64,000 nucleotides of DNA. Origin: Desulfurella amilsii. GTDB taxonomy: Bacteria; Campylobacterota_A; Desulfurellia; Desulfurellales; Desulfurellaceae. A program made the position numbers and the translations under genes. This document shows, in pieces, positions 7,909-17,797 of this stretch; position 1 is the first letter of the stretch, and each line of letters starts with the position of its first letter. The DNA lies in the NCBI RefSeq assembly GCF_002119425.1, contig NZ_MDSU01000018.1, positions 124,001 through 188,000 on the forward strand, given 5' to 3'. The notes under the pieces were generated by a model. That model did not search any database. It worked only from the letters and a program-made list of their open reading frames with translations, and was not told the DNA's origin.

Positions 7909-9120
7909 TTATTTCTCCTTCTTATTGGTTTCTTTTGTTGTTTCTTTTTGCTGTTCCTGACTCTTTCCTTTTGTGATTTGCGTGATCATATGGGCTGCTT
8001 CTTTGATATCCTTAGCTACAGAGAATGCAAGACCGCTGTTTTTTAGCATCTCCATGCCCTCTTCTTTATTCATTCCGGTAAGTCTTACTACAATTGGCAC
8101 CTTTACTTCTACAGTCTTTAGTGCCTGGAGTATGCCGTTTGCCACTTTGTCGCATCGTACAATGCCTCCAAAGATGTTTATAAATAAAGCTTTTACTTTG
8201 AGGTCTCTGGTTATAATTTCGAAGCCTTTTGCTATAGTATCTGGTGTAGCCTCCCCGCCTACATCAAGGAAATTAGCGGGGTTTCCGCCTGCAAACTTAA
8301 TAACATCCATAGTAGCCATAGCAAGGCCTGCGCCATTTACCATACAGCCTATATCACCATCAAGTTTTATAAAATTTAAGCCTGCAAAACGAGCTTCAAG
8401 CTCATCTGGATCATACTCGGTTAAATCTCTCATTTTAGCTATTTCTTTTCTTCTGAATATCGCATTATCATCTATCTCTATTTTTGCATCAAGGGCTACT
8501 AGGTGATTTGTGTCTGTTACAACCAATGGGTTCATTTCTAAAAGGGAGCAGTCTTTGTCCATAAAAAGCTTGTATAGGTTGCTTACAATCTTTGATATTT
8601 CTTTTTCTTGCTCTACTAAATCAAGATCATACTTCAGTCTTCTTATCTGGTATGGCAAAAAGCCTACTGCTGGATCTATGGGTATCTTTATGATGTCTTC
8701 TGGGTAGAGTTCGCTTACCTCTTCTATGCTCATACCGCCTCTTTTTGAAGCGATAACCGCGGGCTTTCCTATTGTCCTATCTATAGTAATAGAAAAATAG
8801 AGTTCTCTTTTGATGCTTGATACTTTCTCAACAAGTAGTTTTCTTACTTTTGAACCCTGAGGACCGGTTTGGGCTGTAACAAGCGTTTTGCCAAATAGTT
8901 CTTGGGCAATGTCACGTGCCTCGTCTGCAGTTTTAGCTATCCTTACACCGCCTGCTTTGCCTCTGCCACCTGTTAAAACCTGTGCTTTTAGCACAACGGG
9001 AAAACCCAACTCCATTGCAACCATCCATGCATCATAGGGAAAGTATGCTACTCTGCCTTCTGGGACGGGCACTTCGTATAGGCTCATTAGCTCTTTTGCT
9101 TGGTACTCGTGAAGCTTCAT
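7909..9120 (-). CDS. sucC: Succinyl-CoA ligase (ADP-forming), beta subunit
   Basis: A 403-residue SucC. It begins with the standard MKLHEYQAKELM and has the ATP-grasp domain (KAQVLTGGRGKAGGV near 46-60), the metal-binding LEMNPLVV segment near 198, and the CoA-ligase domain with NGAGLAMATMD and NIFGGIVRCD. The nucleotide specificity residues cannot be read with certainty. The last 20 residues are a charged K/E/Q/T tail beyond the normal end of the family. A good promoter and a GGAGG site precede the ATG. It is co-transcribed with sucD. Confidence 0.96.
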   Translation of the reverse strand: MKLHEYQAKELMSLYEVPVPEGRVAYFPYDAWMVAMELGFPVVLKAQVLTGGRGKAGGVRIAKTADEARDIAQELFGKTLVTAQTGPQGSKVRKLLVEKVSSIKRELYFSITIDRTIGKPAVIASKRGGMSIEEVSELYPEDIIKIPIDPAVGFLPYQIRRLKYDLDLVEQEKEISKIVSNLYKLFMDKDCSLLEMNPLVVTDTNHLVALDAKIEIDDNAIFRRKEIAKMRDLTEYDPDELEARFAGLNFIKLDGDIGCMVNGAGLAMATMDVIKFAGGNPANFLDVGGEATPDTIAKGFEIITRDLKVKALFINIFGGIVRCDKVANGILQALKTVEVKVPIVVRLTGMNKEEGMEMLKNSGLAFSVAKDIKEAAHMITQITKGKSQEQQKETTKETNKKEK

Positions 9121-9149
9121 TTAAACCTCCAAAAAAAGTTTCTAATAAT

Positions 9150-9178
9150 TATATACATTACTTTATCGTAAATGTCAA
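9150..9178 (-). promoter_or_regulatory. Sigma-70-type promoter for sucCD
   Basis: On the minus strand TTGACA is followed after 17 bases by TATATA (a TATAAT lies two bases further on), about 30 bases before the sucC ATG and its GGAGG. Confidence 0.6.
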
Positions 9179-9264
9179 CTATATTTTGTAAATTTATTAA
9201 AAATAATCCACACATATCAAATATAACTTTATAAACTAAATTTTAAAAAAATCAAGTACGTTAA

Positions 9265-10035
9265 TTAGTCTTTTTCGATGCAAGCATAAGCATTATGGTT
9301 GTGAATACTTTCTAAACTTTCAACTTCTACCTTATACCAGTAAATGCGCTTATCTGATTCTAGGGCTTTTACAACATTTCTTGCTATATCTTCTACGAAC
9401 ATGGGGTTATCGTAGGCTTTTTCTGTTACATATTTTTCGTCTGGACGTTTTAACAAACAGTATATGTCGCTACTTGAGTTTGCCTCTACAATACCAATAA
9501 CATCTTCTATCCACACCATATCGCTAAACTTTACATAAACAGACACAAAAGCCCTTTGATTGTGTGCTCCATAATCGCTTATTTCTTTAGAACATGGGCA
9601 AAGTGATGTAACAGGCACTTTGACAAACAACGTCAATTCATCAACATCGCTGCTAAACGCATGCAAACCGCAAGAATAACTCATCAGCGATTTAATTTTT
9701 GAAACGGGAGCTTGTTTTTCTACAAAATAGTCAAAATTTATCTCTAAATATGCTTTTTTGGCATTTAATTTAGCCTTTGTTTGAGCTAAAATATGATGAA
9801 TTTTTTTAATGTTGATTTCATTTTTATTTTCATTTATTATTTCTATAAATCGACTCATGTGTGTACCTTTAAATTTGCTAGGCAACAACACATACATATT
9901 TATATCTGCAATTGTGTGCTGCAATCCGTTTTTTTTATCAAGTAACGTAATAGGGTATTTAACGCCTTTCACACCTACTTTATTGATATTGATATTTCGA
10001 AAATCCTTTTGAGATTGAACATCCTTTAGACTCAT
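9265..10035 (-). CDS. folE2: GTP cyclohydrolase FolE2 (type IB)
   Basis: A 256-residue FolE2, which converts GTP to dihydroneopterin triphosphate at the head of folate (and queuosine) synthesis. The signature CPCSKEISDYGAHNQR around residues 142-157 contains the metal-binding and catalytic cysteine, and the protein begins with the family's VQSQKDFRNININKVGVKG. FolE2 is the metal-flexible alternative to zinc-dependent FolE. It points away from the divergent fapA gene and has no pathway partner beside it, although folC lies at the left edge of the window. Confidence 0.93.
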   Translation of the reverse strand: MSLKDVQSQKDFRNININKVGVKGVKYPITLLDKKNGLQHTIADINMYVLLPSKFKGTHMSRFIEIINENKNEINIKKIHHILAQTKAKLNAKKAYLEINFDYFVEKQAPVSKIKSLMSYSCGLHAFSSDVDELTLFVKVPVTSLCPCSKEISDYGAHNQRAFVSVYVKFSDMVWIEDVIGIVEANSSSDIYCLLKRPDEKYVTEKAYDNPMFVEDIARNVVKALESDKRIYWYKVEVESLESIHNHNAYACIEKD

Positions 10036-10118
10036 AAATCAAATTATAATCATTACGAAAAATAAATCAAATTACTAAAAAACTTGCACAAAAATGTAAA
10101 TTTTGATAAAAGTTAGTT

Positions 10119-11867
10119 ATGGACGATAAAATTAGAGTTGAAACATCTAATATTAAAGACGAGCTAAATAGAATCACTGAAGATTCCTCAATAAATTCAT
10201 CAAATATTGATTTTGAGATTGTTGATAAAAAATTAGAGCAAACGCAAGAGGGAATAAAACCACTCTATACTGTAGATTTCATACAAAGACAGCCAAATAC
10301 CTTGTGTAAAATAATAGATATTGAAATAGATAATTCAATCCCGCAAAAAAACGCTTTTACTAAAGTTGACTGCACAAATTTAGATAAACCACTGGATGCT
10401 ATCCTAGATGATATAATTCAAATTATAAATAAAAAATTAGCTTTTTGCTCAATAGTCTATGGTATTAAAGAAAACAATCTGCCATTAATTGCCAAAGAGA
10501 TTCAAAAGCGCTTAAACCCAAACTTTACTAAATTTAAAGTATTGATTGCAAGCGGCACACCACCTATTGATGGTAAAAACTCTGAACTTAAAACTTTTTT
10601 TGAATTAAACACTATGGGGCAAATTGACGAAAAAGGCAACATCAATTTTAAAGAAAAAAGTTTTGCAATTGCAATAGATGCTGACACGCTTATCGCAGAA
10701 TACATAAAGCCAACAAAAGGCATTGACGGGTACGATATATTTGGCAATATATTGAAAGCCCAAGATGGTAAAGAACTTCAAAAAATAACTGTTAGAATTG
10801 ACACAGCAGATATAGATAGAGTTGAAGATGATATTAGCGTGAAATTTATTGCTAAAAAAAAGGGCTCTTTAATTCAAAAGAATGGTATATTTTATATAGA
10901 GGAAAATGTAAAAATTAATAAAGCTGATATAAAAACAGGCAACATTTACTTAAAAGATGCATCTGATGTAAATATTGGCGTAAGTAGTGACATCGAAGAA
11001 GATGCAGTAGGTGCGGGCATAAAAGTTACTGGCAAAAAGATTGTGATTAATGGTAATGTGGGGCCAAAAGCTTACGTGGAAGCAGAAATTGTGGATATTA
11101 AAGGAAGTGTTCATCAAGATGCCACAATAAAAGCCAAAACTGCCCACATAAAAAATCTAAATGGCACATTAATAACGCAAGAGGCTTTTATAGAAAATGC
11201 AAATTATGCTAATATAGAAGCCGACGATAAAGCAATAATAGATAATTGCCTTGCATGCAACATATTATCTCCATCAGTTGAAATTAAAAAAGAAATGCTC
11301 AGCTCAAATATCGTAACCTCATCAAAAGAAGTGATTCTAAACAATGTAGTAGGCAATAACAATAAAATCTCCATAAAACCATTAGAAATCAAACAAATTT
11401 CAGCACAGTATAAAGAACTACTCGTGAAAGAAAAAATGCTTTCAAATGAGCTCAAAATGTCAAAGAGTACGCTTGAAATGCTAAAACAAAAACTTGATTC
11501 AAACTTAAAAAACTTTAGTGAATCAATAAAACTAATAAGACAGTTGCAGTCAAAAGGTGCAAAAATACCTTCTGCTTTATTAAATTCGGTAAAAAATTTT
11601 CAAGAAATAGAAAATAGCTATAAAGAACAAAAAAACAAGATAATTGCTCTTGAAGAACAATACAAAGAAACAGCGCACAAAATTAAAGAGTTGCAAGGTA
11701 GCTACAAATTTGCCCACATCATTATAAAAGGGGAGATTGAGGCAGAAAACCTTATAGAATTCGACGATACGCTATCTAGACGTTTAATAAATAAGCAAAA
11801 AGCAATTAAAATTTATGTGCGTGAGATTGACGGCAAAGAAGAAATTGTCATCGAGCCGTTATCTTAA
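10119..11867 (+). CDS. fapA: FapA family (DUF342) flagellar assembly protein A
   Basis: A 582-residue DUF342 protein. It has a mixed N-terminal domain (to about 150), a conserved middle with IASGTPPIDGKN and KPTKGIDGYDIFGN, and a right-handed beta-helix region of short repeats (VDIKGSVHQDATIKAKTAH). A long coiled coil spans about 430-530, and the C-terminal domain ends EEIVIEPLS. The Vibrio homologue FapA affects polar localisation of the chemotaxis/flagellar signal protein IIA(Glc); in most bacteria the role is undefined. It lies one gene from the flagellar operon. Its stop codon overlaps the convergent nnr gene by 20 bases. Confidence 0.85.
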   Translation: MDDKIRVETSNIKDELNRITEDSSINSSNIDFEIVDKKLEQTQEGIKPLYTVDFIQRQPNTLCKIIDIEIDNSIPQKNAFTKVDCTNLDKPLDAILDDIIQIINKKLAFCSIVYGIKENNLPLIAKEIQKRLNPNFTKFKVLIASGTPPIDGKNSELKTFFELNTMGQIDEKGNINFKEKSFAIAIDADTLIAEYIKPTKGIDGYDIFGNILKAQDGKELQKITVRIDTADIDRVEDDISVKFIAKKKGSLIQKNGIFYIEENVKINKADIKTGNIYLKDASDVNIGVSSDIEEDAVGAGIKVTGKKIVINGNVGPKAYVEAEIVDIKGSVHQDATIKAKTAHIKNLNGTLITQEAFIENANYANIEADDKAIIDNCLACNILSPSVEIKKEMLSSNIVTSSKEVILNNVVGNNNKISIKPLEIKQISAQYKELLVKEKMLSNELKMSKSTLEMLKQKLDSNLKNFSESIKLIRQLQSKGAKIPSALLNSVKNFQEIENSYKEQKNKIIALEEQYKETAHKIKELQGSYKFAHIIIKGEIEAENLIEFDDTLSRRLINKQKAIKIYVREIDGKEEIVIEPLS

Positions 11868-13386
11868 AAGATTCTATTGCTTTTGCTAAATAATTAATAA
11901 CATCAGATGCCAAAAGTGCATTTTCGCCAAATTCTTTTACTGCTAAATCTGCGCTAAATCCATGCAAGAAAACACCAAATGTTGCAGCTTCTAACGCCTC
12001 TTTGCCTTGCGCTAAAAAGCTCGCAATGATACCGGACAATACATCACCGCTACCACCTGTAGATAGGCCAGGATTGCCGCTTGTGTTAATAAAAATACTT
12101 TCGCCGTCGCTTATTAGCGTATCAGCCATTTTTAAAACCAATATCACATTATAGTTTTTTGCAAATTCTTTAATCAAATTAAGTCTGTTTTTTATAACAT
12201 ACTGTGTTGGCTGACCAATAAGCCTGGAAAATTCCTTTGGGTGAGGTGTTAAAATTATTGGTGCACTAGCTGTTTTTAATATATCGGGTTTTTTTGACAA
12301 CACGTTTAACCCATCCGCATCAATAACCATTGGCTTTTTAAGATCAATTAAGCCTTTAAGTAAGTCTAGTCCTTCGTCAAACACGCCAAGTCCCATGCCA
12401 AAGCAAATTACATCTTTGTCTTTTACAAACTCCAGCATATCGCCAAACGAATCTTTTGAAAAAAAACCGTCTTTACTATTAACGGGGTAACTCATAGCTT
12501 CAATACATAAAGACTCAAATGCAGTATTTATGCAATCTGGAATAACAGCGCTGGAAAGTCCAACACCACTTTTTATGCTAGCACAAGATGACAAAACAAC
12601 AGCACCAGATTTACCTATACTGCCTCCAACTATAGCCACATGGCCAAAATTGCCTTTGTGGGAGTTTTTTGGTCGATCTTCGAGCGAAAAATCATTCTTA
12701 ACTAAAGCGCTAAATGTAGGTTTAAATTCATAAATTAAGTTTTTTGGTGTAGAGATATCTACAATCTCCAATCTGCCACAGTAATCTCTGCCAGGATACA
12801 AAAAATGACCTGGTTTTGCCAAAGCAAACGTTACAGTTAAATCAGCTTTCACAGCTATACCCAAACATTCAGCAGTATCAGCATTAATACCAGATGGTAT
12901 GTCAAGTGATACTTTATACGCGTTAGAATTATTTATCTTTGCTACAATGTCGTAAAATAAACCTTCAATATTGCGCGATAGTCCAATACCAAACAAACCA
13001 TCTATAATAATTAAAGAGTGTGCCAAAAAAACGTCGTTAATATCATCGACATTATTAATTATGGCAATTTCTACATTCATTGAGCGCAAAATTTCATAGT
13101 TTATTTTTGGGCTAGGGTTAAGTTTTTGTGGGTTTGCAGCCAAATTAACCAAAACATTTGCACCTGCATTGTACAAGTGCTTTGCAAGTGCCATTGCATC
13201 TCCGCCATTATTTCCAAGGCCTGCAAACACAGACACTTTAATGCCTTCAAGTTTACCAAAGTGTTTTTTTATGAGCTCAAAAGCACCTCTTGAAGCATTT
13301 TCCATCAATACAATATCTGGTATATTAAACTCTTTAATAGATTTTGCGTCTAATTCTTTCATTTGGCTAGATGTGCTTAACTTCAT
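11848..13386 (-). CDS. nnr: Bifunctional NAD(P)H-hydrate epimerase / ADP-dependent dehydratase
   Basis: A 512-residue Nnr (YjeF) that repairs damaged NADH and NADPH hydrates. The N-terminal epimerase domain (about 1-210) has GLGNNGGDAMALAKHL and IDGLFGIGLSR. The C-terminal ribokinase-like dehydratase domain (about 230-505) has HKGNFGHVAIVGGS, the conserved LTPHPKEFSRL, and the active-site STGGSGDVLSGIIA near 440-453. Both halves look complete. AAGGAG precedes the ATG. It is divergent from the flagellar operon and convergent with fapA. Confidence 0.95.
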   Translation of the reverse strand: MKLSTSSQMKELDAKSIKEFNIPDIVLMENASRGAFELIKKHFGKLEGIKVSVFAGLGNNGGDAMALAKHLYNAGANVLVNLAANPQKLNPSPKINYEILRSMNVEIAIINNVDDINDVFLAHSLIIIDGLFGIGLSRNIEGLFYDIVAKINNSNAYKVSLDIPSGINADTAECLGIAVKADLTVTFALAKPGHFLYPGRDYCGRLEIVDISTPKNLIYEFKPTFSALVKNDFSLEDRPKNSHKGNFGHVAIVGGSIGKSGAVVLSSCASIKSGVGLSSAVIPDCINTAFESLCIEAMSYPVNSKDGFFSKDSFGDMLEFVKDKDVICFGMGLGVFDEGLDLLKGLIDLKKPMVIDADGLNVLSKKPDILKTASAPIILTPHPKEFSRLIGQPTQYVIKNRLNLIKEFAKNYNVILVLKMADTLISDGESIFINTSGNPGLSTGGSGDVLSGIIASFLAQGKEALEAATFGVFLHGFSADLAVKEFGENALLASDVINYLAKAIESFKITAR

Positions 13387-13400
13387 AAATCACTCCTTCT

Positions 13401-13416
13401 TGGAACAAATTTTGCT
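13401..13416 (+). promoter_or_regulatory. Sigma-54 promoter of the flagellar hook operon
   Basis: TGGAAC, 5 bases, TTGCT: the -24 GG and -12 GC are exactly 10 bases apart, as sigma-54 (RpoN) requires. It lies 40 bases before the fliK ATG. Hook-class genes in Campylobacterota are typically under RpoN and its activator FlgR, which matches this location. Confidence 0.72.
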
Positions 13417-13455
13417 ATAGAAATTAATGACATTGTTTGTTGCGAGGTATGTTTA

Positions 13456-15315
13456 ATGCAAAAAGCACTGCTCAGTGTAAACGATAGCAATCTCATATCA
13501 CAAATTATAGACAAATTGTTTGCAAAATCAACATCGAAAAATCCAAAAGCCGATTTCGGTTCAATTTTAGAACAATTATTAAAAAGTAACCCTCAAAGTC
13601 AAAGCAAAACTAACATAAACTCAAAAGATCTCCTAAGCACACTTGAGAAAATTATTAACAAGCAAAAAGACATCCAAAAAAACGACTCAAGTAAAAACAC
13701 CGATCCCACAAATAATGATCTAATAAACTTGCTTTCTTTAATCCAAAATAATGCAGTTAGTAGCTTCCAAAACGAAAAAAACACAAATAGACTTGAAAAA
13801 AAATATAATCAAACTTTAAATAATATTGATATTAAAGAACTTGCAAATGCAATTAAAACTCAAGCATCGAGTCAAACCCGACAAGATAGCTCAGATCCAA
13901 AAAATACCAAAATAACAAAAAGCAATCAAAAGCCAAATTTAGAGGCAATTATACAAAATTCGCAATTAACTATTACAAATGAAGAAAAATTAACTCAAAT
14001 AACAAAAACATCAAATAAAACGATTTTAGACACAGGTTTGCAAAAAACAGACTCGCAAAACAACAAACAGCCAAACACACAATTAATTGAACGCGCTCAA
14101 GACACTCAAAAGCTCAATCAACAAGAAAATCTATCAAACAAACAAACTTCAGTTATCCAAATAACAGAAAAATCTCCTACAAACGATACCAAAGCGTCAT
14201 CTATAGATGCTTCTTCTTTTAATACTAAAGCAAAAGTGGATGAACAAACTCTTAATCAATATTCGTTGGATCAAAAACAACAGATTTTGCAAAAAACTAC
14301 TATACTAACTGAAAAGCAAAGCCAGCAAAATTCACCTTTGCAACCAAAACAATCAAATGTAACAGAAACTTTTGCACAATCAAATCCCCAAACACAATCA
14401 AGCAAAACCTCAACGCAAGGAAATGCTAACGCCAGTATAGACTTGTCAAACACAAAAGAGTCAAAAGCCGTATCGCCAAATGCCACTAATTATAATTCTC
14501 AAAGTAAAAGCTACAACAACTCCACTAATACGCAAGAAAATAAATCTCAAAACCAAGATTTGCAAAACCAAAATACAAACCAGCCGCAGCAAAAATTTGC
14601 AATAGATAATCAAACGCCAAAAACTCTTTTTGCACAACAAACTCAATCAAAACCACTTCAAAGTGAAGAAGCTTTGCAAAACGCACAAAATCTAGAAAAA
14701 GCTCAAAAACAATTATCACAAAACACAAACAATAATCAAACTCAAAATACAATCGCCTTAGCTGATAATGCAGGCTTGCAAAAAATGCAAGATACCCAAA
14801 ACACAAATGCTCCAAAACAGCCTTATCCGATTAATCATATTATTGAAAAAATCATTGAGTTGCAAAACTTAAAACCGCCCGTTGTAAAAAGCATAACAAT
14901 TCAGATAAACCCACCATCCCTTGGCCAGATTGATGTAAAAGTTTCAATTGATTCAGCTAAATCACTCAGTGCAACCATCCATGTAGAAAACCAAGAAATT
15001 TTGAATCTTGTAAATAATAATTTAGATTCGCTAAAAGCCAATATTTCACAGCAGGGAATAAATGTTTCTCAAATAAGCGTAGTTTCGTCAAGCAATTTGG
15101 GTCAACAAAATTTTACTCAAAATCAAAATCAGCAAAATCAAAATCAGTCGTTATTCCAATTTAATCAAAATTTTAACCAGTCAAACAATGGCCAAAATTC
15201 ATTTAATCAAGCTTTTAACCAGCAAAAACAGCAAAATTATGTTTTTGAAAGCACCACAAAACAGATAAAGCGCATATTTAAGCGCTCAAGTGCGCTTTTA
15301 GATATTAGCATTTAA
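13456..15315 (+). CDS. fliK: Flagellar hook-length control protein FliK
   Basis: A 619-residue protein whose first 460 residues are low-complexity and very rich in Gln, Asn, Lys, Ser and Thr. This is the expected unfolded ruler of FliK. At about 470-550 is the conserved Flg_hook domain (KSITIQINPPSLGQIDVKV, then a stretch around SLKANISQQGINV) that flips the export gate from hook to filament substrates. After it comes another Gln/Asn-rich tail (SQNQ/FNQ repeats). The start has GAGGT upstream. It heads the operon fliK-flgD-flgE-flgE2-flgN-flgK-flgL, directly behind a sigma-54 promoter. Confidence 0.88.
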   Translation: MQKALLSVNDSNLISQIIDKLFAKSTSKNPKADFGSILEQLLKSNPQSQSKTNINSKDLLSTLEKIINKQKDIQKNDSSKNTDPTNNDLINLLSLIQNNAVSSFQNEKNTNRLEKKYNQTLNNIDIKELANAIKTQASSQTRQDSSDPKNTKITKSNQKPNLEAIIQNSQLTITNEEKLTQITKTSNKTILDTGLQKTDSQNNKQPNTQLIERAQDTQKLNQQENLSNKQTSVIQITEKSPTNDTKASSIDASSFNTKAKVDEQTLNQYSLDQKQQILQKTTILTEKQSQQNSPLQPKQSNVTETFAQSNPQTQSSKTSTQGNANASIDLSNTKESKAVSPNATNYNSQSKSYNNSTNTQENKSQNQDLQNQNTNQPQQKFAIDNQTPKTLFAQQTQSKPLQSEEALQNAQNLEKAQKQLSQNTNNNQTQNTIALADNAGLQKMQDTQNTNAPKQPYPINHIIEKIIELQNLKPPVVKSITIQINPPSLGQIDVKVSIDSAKSLSATIHVENQEILNLVNNNLDSLKANISQQGINVSQISVVSSSNLGQQNFTQNQNQQNQNQSLFQFNQNFNQSNNGQNSFNQAFNQQKQQNYVFESTTKQIKRIFKRSSALLDISI

Positions 15316-15326
15316 AGGAGGTAAAT

Positions 15327-15986
15327 ATGAGTATTGTAGCATCGCCAACGACACTTACACCAGCATCAAGTGCATCACAAATAAGTAACCCAAACAACAC
15401 TATATCTCAAGACGGTTTTTTGAAGATTTTGATTGCGCAGCTTCAAAATCAAGATCCAAGCAATCCATTATCATCAGACAAGTTTATAACGGAAAATACG
15501 CAGTTTGCACAGCTTCAACAATTGACGAATATGAATACAGCGCTTAAAAACCTACAAAATCAAAATCAAAGCAATTCTTATGCGGCGAGTTTGTTGGGGA
15601 AAAATATAATGACCAATTCTGCTGCAGTTACGGTTAACGGGGCTTCAGTAAGCCCAGTCGGTTATTCTTTAGCTCAAAATGCCGCTGATGTGCAAGCCAC
15701 GATTGTGGATTCCAATGGAAACACTATTGTAACACAGGATTTAGGTCCTCAAAATGCAGGCACGAATGCATTTCAATGGAATGGACGCGGGGTCAATGGC
15801 AACTATATTTCAAATGGAACATATACAGTTGAGTTCAGCGCAACCGATTCAAATGGCAAACCAATACCAATAAGCCAAAGCGCGGGTACCGTAACTGGCG
15901 TTCAGTTTACATCAAATGGAGCGGTTTTAACAACTAATTTAGGTGAAACCGTGAATTTGAGCAATGTAGTCGGTGTTTCATCATAA
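15327..15986 (+). CDS. flgD: Flagellar hook capping protein FlgD
   Basis: A 219-residue FlgD, the scaffold that caps the growing hook and is later discarded. The N-terminal FlgD signature is clear: QDGFLKILIAQLQNQDPSNP at about 28-47, followed by FITENTQFAQLQQL. The C-terminal half has the FlgD Ig-like/Tudor-like domain with NGNTIVTQDLGPQNAG and FQWNGRGVNGNYISNGTY. A strong AAAGGAGG lies 12 bases after fliK. It is exported by the flagellar type III system. Confidence 0.94.
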   Translation: MSIVASPTTLTPASSASQISNPNNTISQDGFLKILIAQLQNQDPSNPLSSDKFITENTQFAQLQQLTNMNTALKNLQNQNQSNSYAASLLGKNIMTNSAAVTVNGASVSPVGYSLAQNAADVQATIVDSNGNTIVTQDLGPQNAGTNAFQWNGRGVNGNYISNGTYTVEFSATDSNGKPIPISQSAGTVTGVQFTSNGAVLTTNLGETVNLSNVVGVSS

Positions 15987-15998
15987 TAGGGGTTTAAT

Positions 15999-17783
15999 AT
16001 GGACAGTGGTTTTTGGATAGCCCAAGGTGCACTGCTTGGAAATCAATTTGCTATAGATACGGTGTCAAACAATGTAGCAAATGTAAATACCGTAGGCTTT
16101 AAGTCAAGTAGCACAAATTTTGCTGACTTACTGTATCAAACAACAAGTGAAGGAACAGCAAGCACAAATCCATTACAAGTGGGTTTGGGCTCTCAAGTTG
16201 CAGCAAATAGCCTTAATTTATCTCAAGGCTCCATTCAACCTACAAGCACTGCAACAAACATAGCATTAAACGGCAACGGTTTTTTTATGGTACAAAACGG
16301 GCCGTCTTCTAATCCAAATTATTACTTCACAAGGGCAGGCGACTTTAGCTTTGACGCAAATAATAATCTTGTAGATCCAAGCGGCAATTTTGTAGTGGGG
16401 TGGATGGCAAGCCCTAGCTCAAGTGGCACAGGTTTTACACTATCTGAAAATCCTACAACCGGTATCCCAACTACCTCAGCTGGCGTAATGAACATTTCAA
16501 ATTATCAGAAAGTTCCAGCTGCTGCTTCAACATACGTTAAAATGCAAGGCAATCTTGATCCTGCAAGTTCTGTTACGCAGTACGCCCAAGCTTTACCAAC
16601 TTCTGACTTTAGTATGCTTTACGATTCTAATGGGAATTCGCTAAATGTACAGCCTGGAAACAACTTTGCAGTTAGCTATAACGGCGGCACCACTTACCAT
16701 ATATACGAATATCAGCCCTCAGGCACTGCAGCTACACCTGGCACAGAAGGCTTTTCCACAATTAATGACTTAATTACAAAAATGAACCAAGATATCCAAA
16801 GCGACACAGGTATGACCAATTCGGTGGGCTTTAACAACGGTCAAATTACAATAGCAAATAGCGGCTCATCTAATATATCGGTTAAAGTGCTACCCACCAG
16901 TCAAGTTCCATCTTTGCCAACAAGCGTTACTCCCTCAGATAATGCAAGTTTAGATCAGTTAGTGGAACCACTGAGCCAACCAATTGCTCCAGGCCAAAGT
17001 ATAAGCTCTTCAACCATAAATGCTGATTCCTACACGATGCAAGCGACATTCTACGATTCTACAGGTACAAAGCATAATTTAAACATAACTTTTACAAAGT
17101 CTGCTTATAACAAAACAAACAGCACCACAACTTGGGACTGGCAGGCAAATTTGCCAAATAACGACGCTACGCTTTCAAATAACACAGGCCAAATAGTATT
17201 TGACAGCAACGGCGGCTTGGATCCAAGCATCACTTCGCCTACGATCAACATCTCATCATTCAATAGTGGTGCTTCCAATATGAGCCTGCAGTTGAATTTT
17301 TGGAATACTTCAAACGCCAATTACTCTGGCAACCAGTTTACAGGATTAACACAATTTGGAATGAATTCAAACACATCAAGCATATCATCTGACGGTTCTG
17401 CATCTGGTATGCTGCAGAGTGTTAACTTCAATGCAAGTGGAGATTTAGTGGGAATATACTCAAACGGCAATTCTTACACAATAGGTAAAGTAGCTGTAGC
17501 TAATTTCACAAACCCTCAAGGTCTTGCACAAGTTGGCTCAAATTTATTTCAAATAACAGCCAATACAGACAGCCCCCAAACAATTGCTTCAAAATCCTAT
17601 ATCGGTGTTGCAGGAGAGGGCACAAGAGGAACAATATCGCCATCAAGCCTAGAGCAAAGCAATGTTGATTTAAACACCCAGTTAACAAATATGATCTTGT
17701 ATGAAAGAGCTTATCAGGCAAATACAAAAAGTTTGCAAACGATGGACCAGGTAATACAAACGGCTATTCAATTAAAACAATAA
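15999..17783 (+). CDS. flgE: Flagellar hook protein FlgE, copy 1
   Basis: A 594-residue FlgE with both coiled ends of the rod/hook family: NNVANVNTVGFKSS near 24-37, and at the C-terminus SNVDLNTQLTNMILYERAYQ followed by a helix to LKQ. The centre has the FlgE D-domain segments ALNGNGFFMV and YFTRAGDFSFDANNNLVDPSG. It is longer than the 402 residues of Salmonella FlgE but within the range of Campylobacterota hooks. It is directly followed by a longer paralogue; which copy makes the main hook cannot be decided here. Confidence 0.92.
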   Translation: MDSGFWIAQGALLGNQFAIDTVSNNVANVNTVGFKSSSTNFADLLYQTTSEGTASTNPLQVGLGSQVAANSLNLSQGSIQPTSTATNIALNGNGFFMVQNGPSSNPNYYFTRAGDFSFDANNNLVDPSGNFVVGWMASPSSSGTGFTLSENPTTGIPTTSAGVMNISNYQKVPAAASTYVKMQGNLDPASSVTQYAQALPTSDFSMLYDSNGNSLNVQPGNNFAVSYNGGTTYHIYEYQPSGTAATPGTEGFSTINDLITKMNQDIQSDTGMTNSVGFNNGQITIANSGSSNISVKVLPTSQVPSLPTSVTPSDNASLDQLVEPLSQPIAPGQSISSSTINADSYTMQATFYDSTGTKHNLNITFTKSAYNKTNSTTTWDWQANLPNNDATLSNNTGQIVFDSNGGLDPSITSPTINISSFNSGASNMSLQLNFWNTSNANYSGNQFTGLTQFGMNSNTSSISSDGSASGMLQSVNFNASGDLVGIYSNGNSYTIGKVAVANFTNPQGLAQVGSNLFQITANTDSPQTIASKSYIGVAGEGTRGTISPSSLEQSNVDLNTQLTNMILYERAYQANTKSLQTMDQVIQTAIQLKQ

Positions 17784-17797
17784 GGAGGTAAACGCAT

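Noticed and set aside
14000-15250. Repetitive CAA/AAT-rich DNA in fliK as a CRISPR or satellite array
   Set aside because: The repeats are irregular codon-level Gln/Asn runs without constant spacer length.
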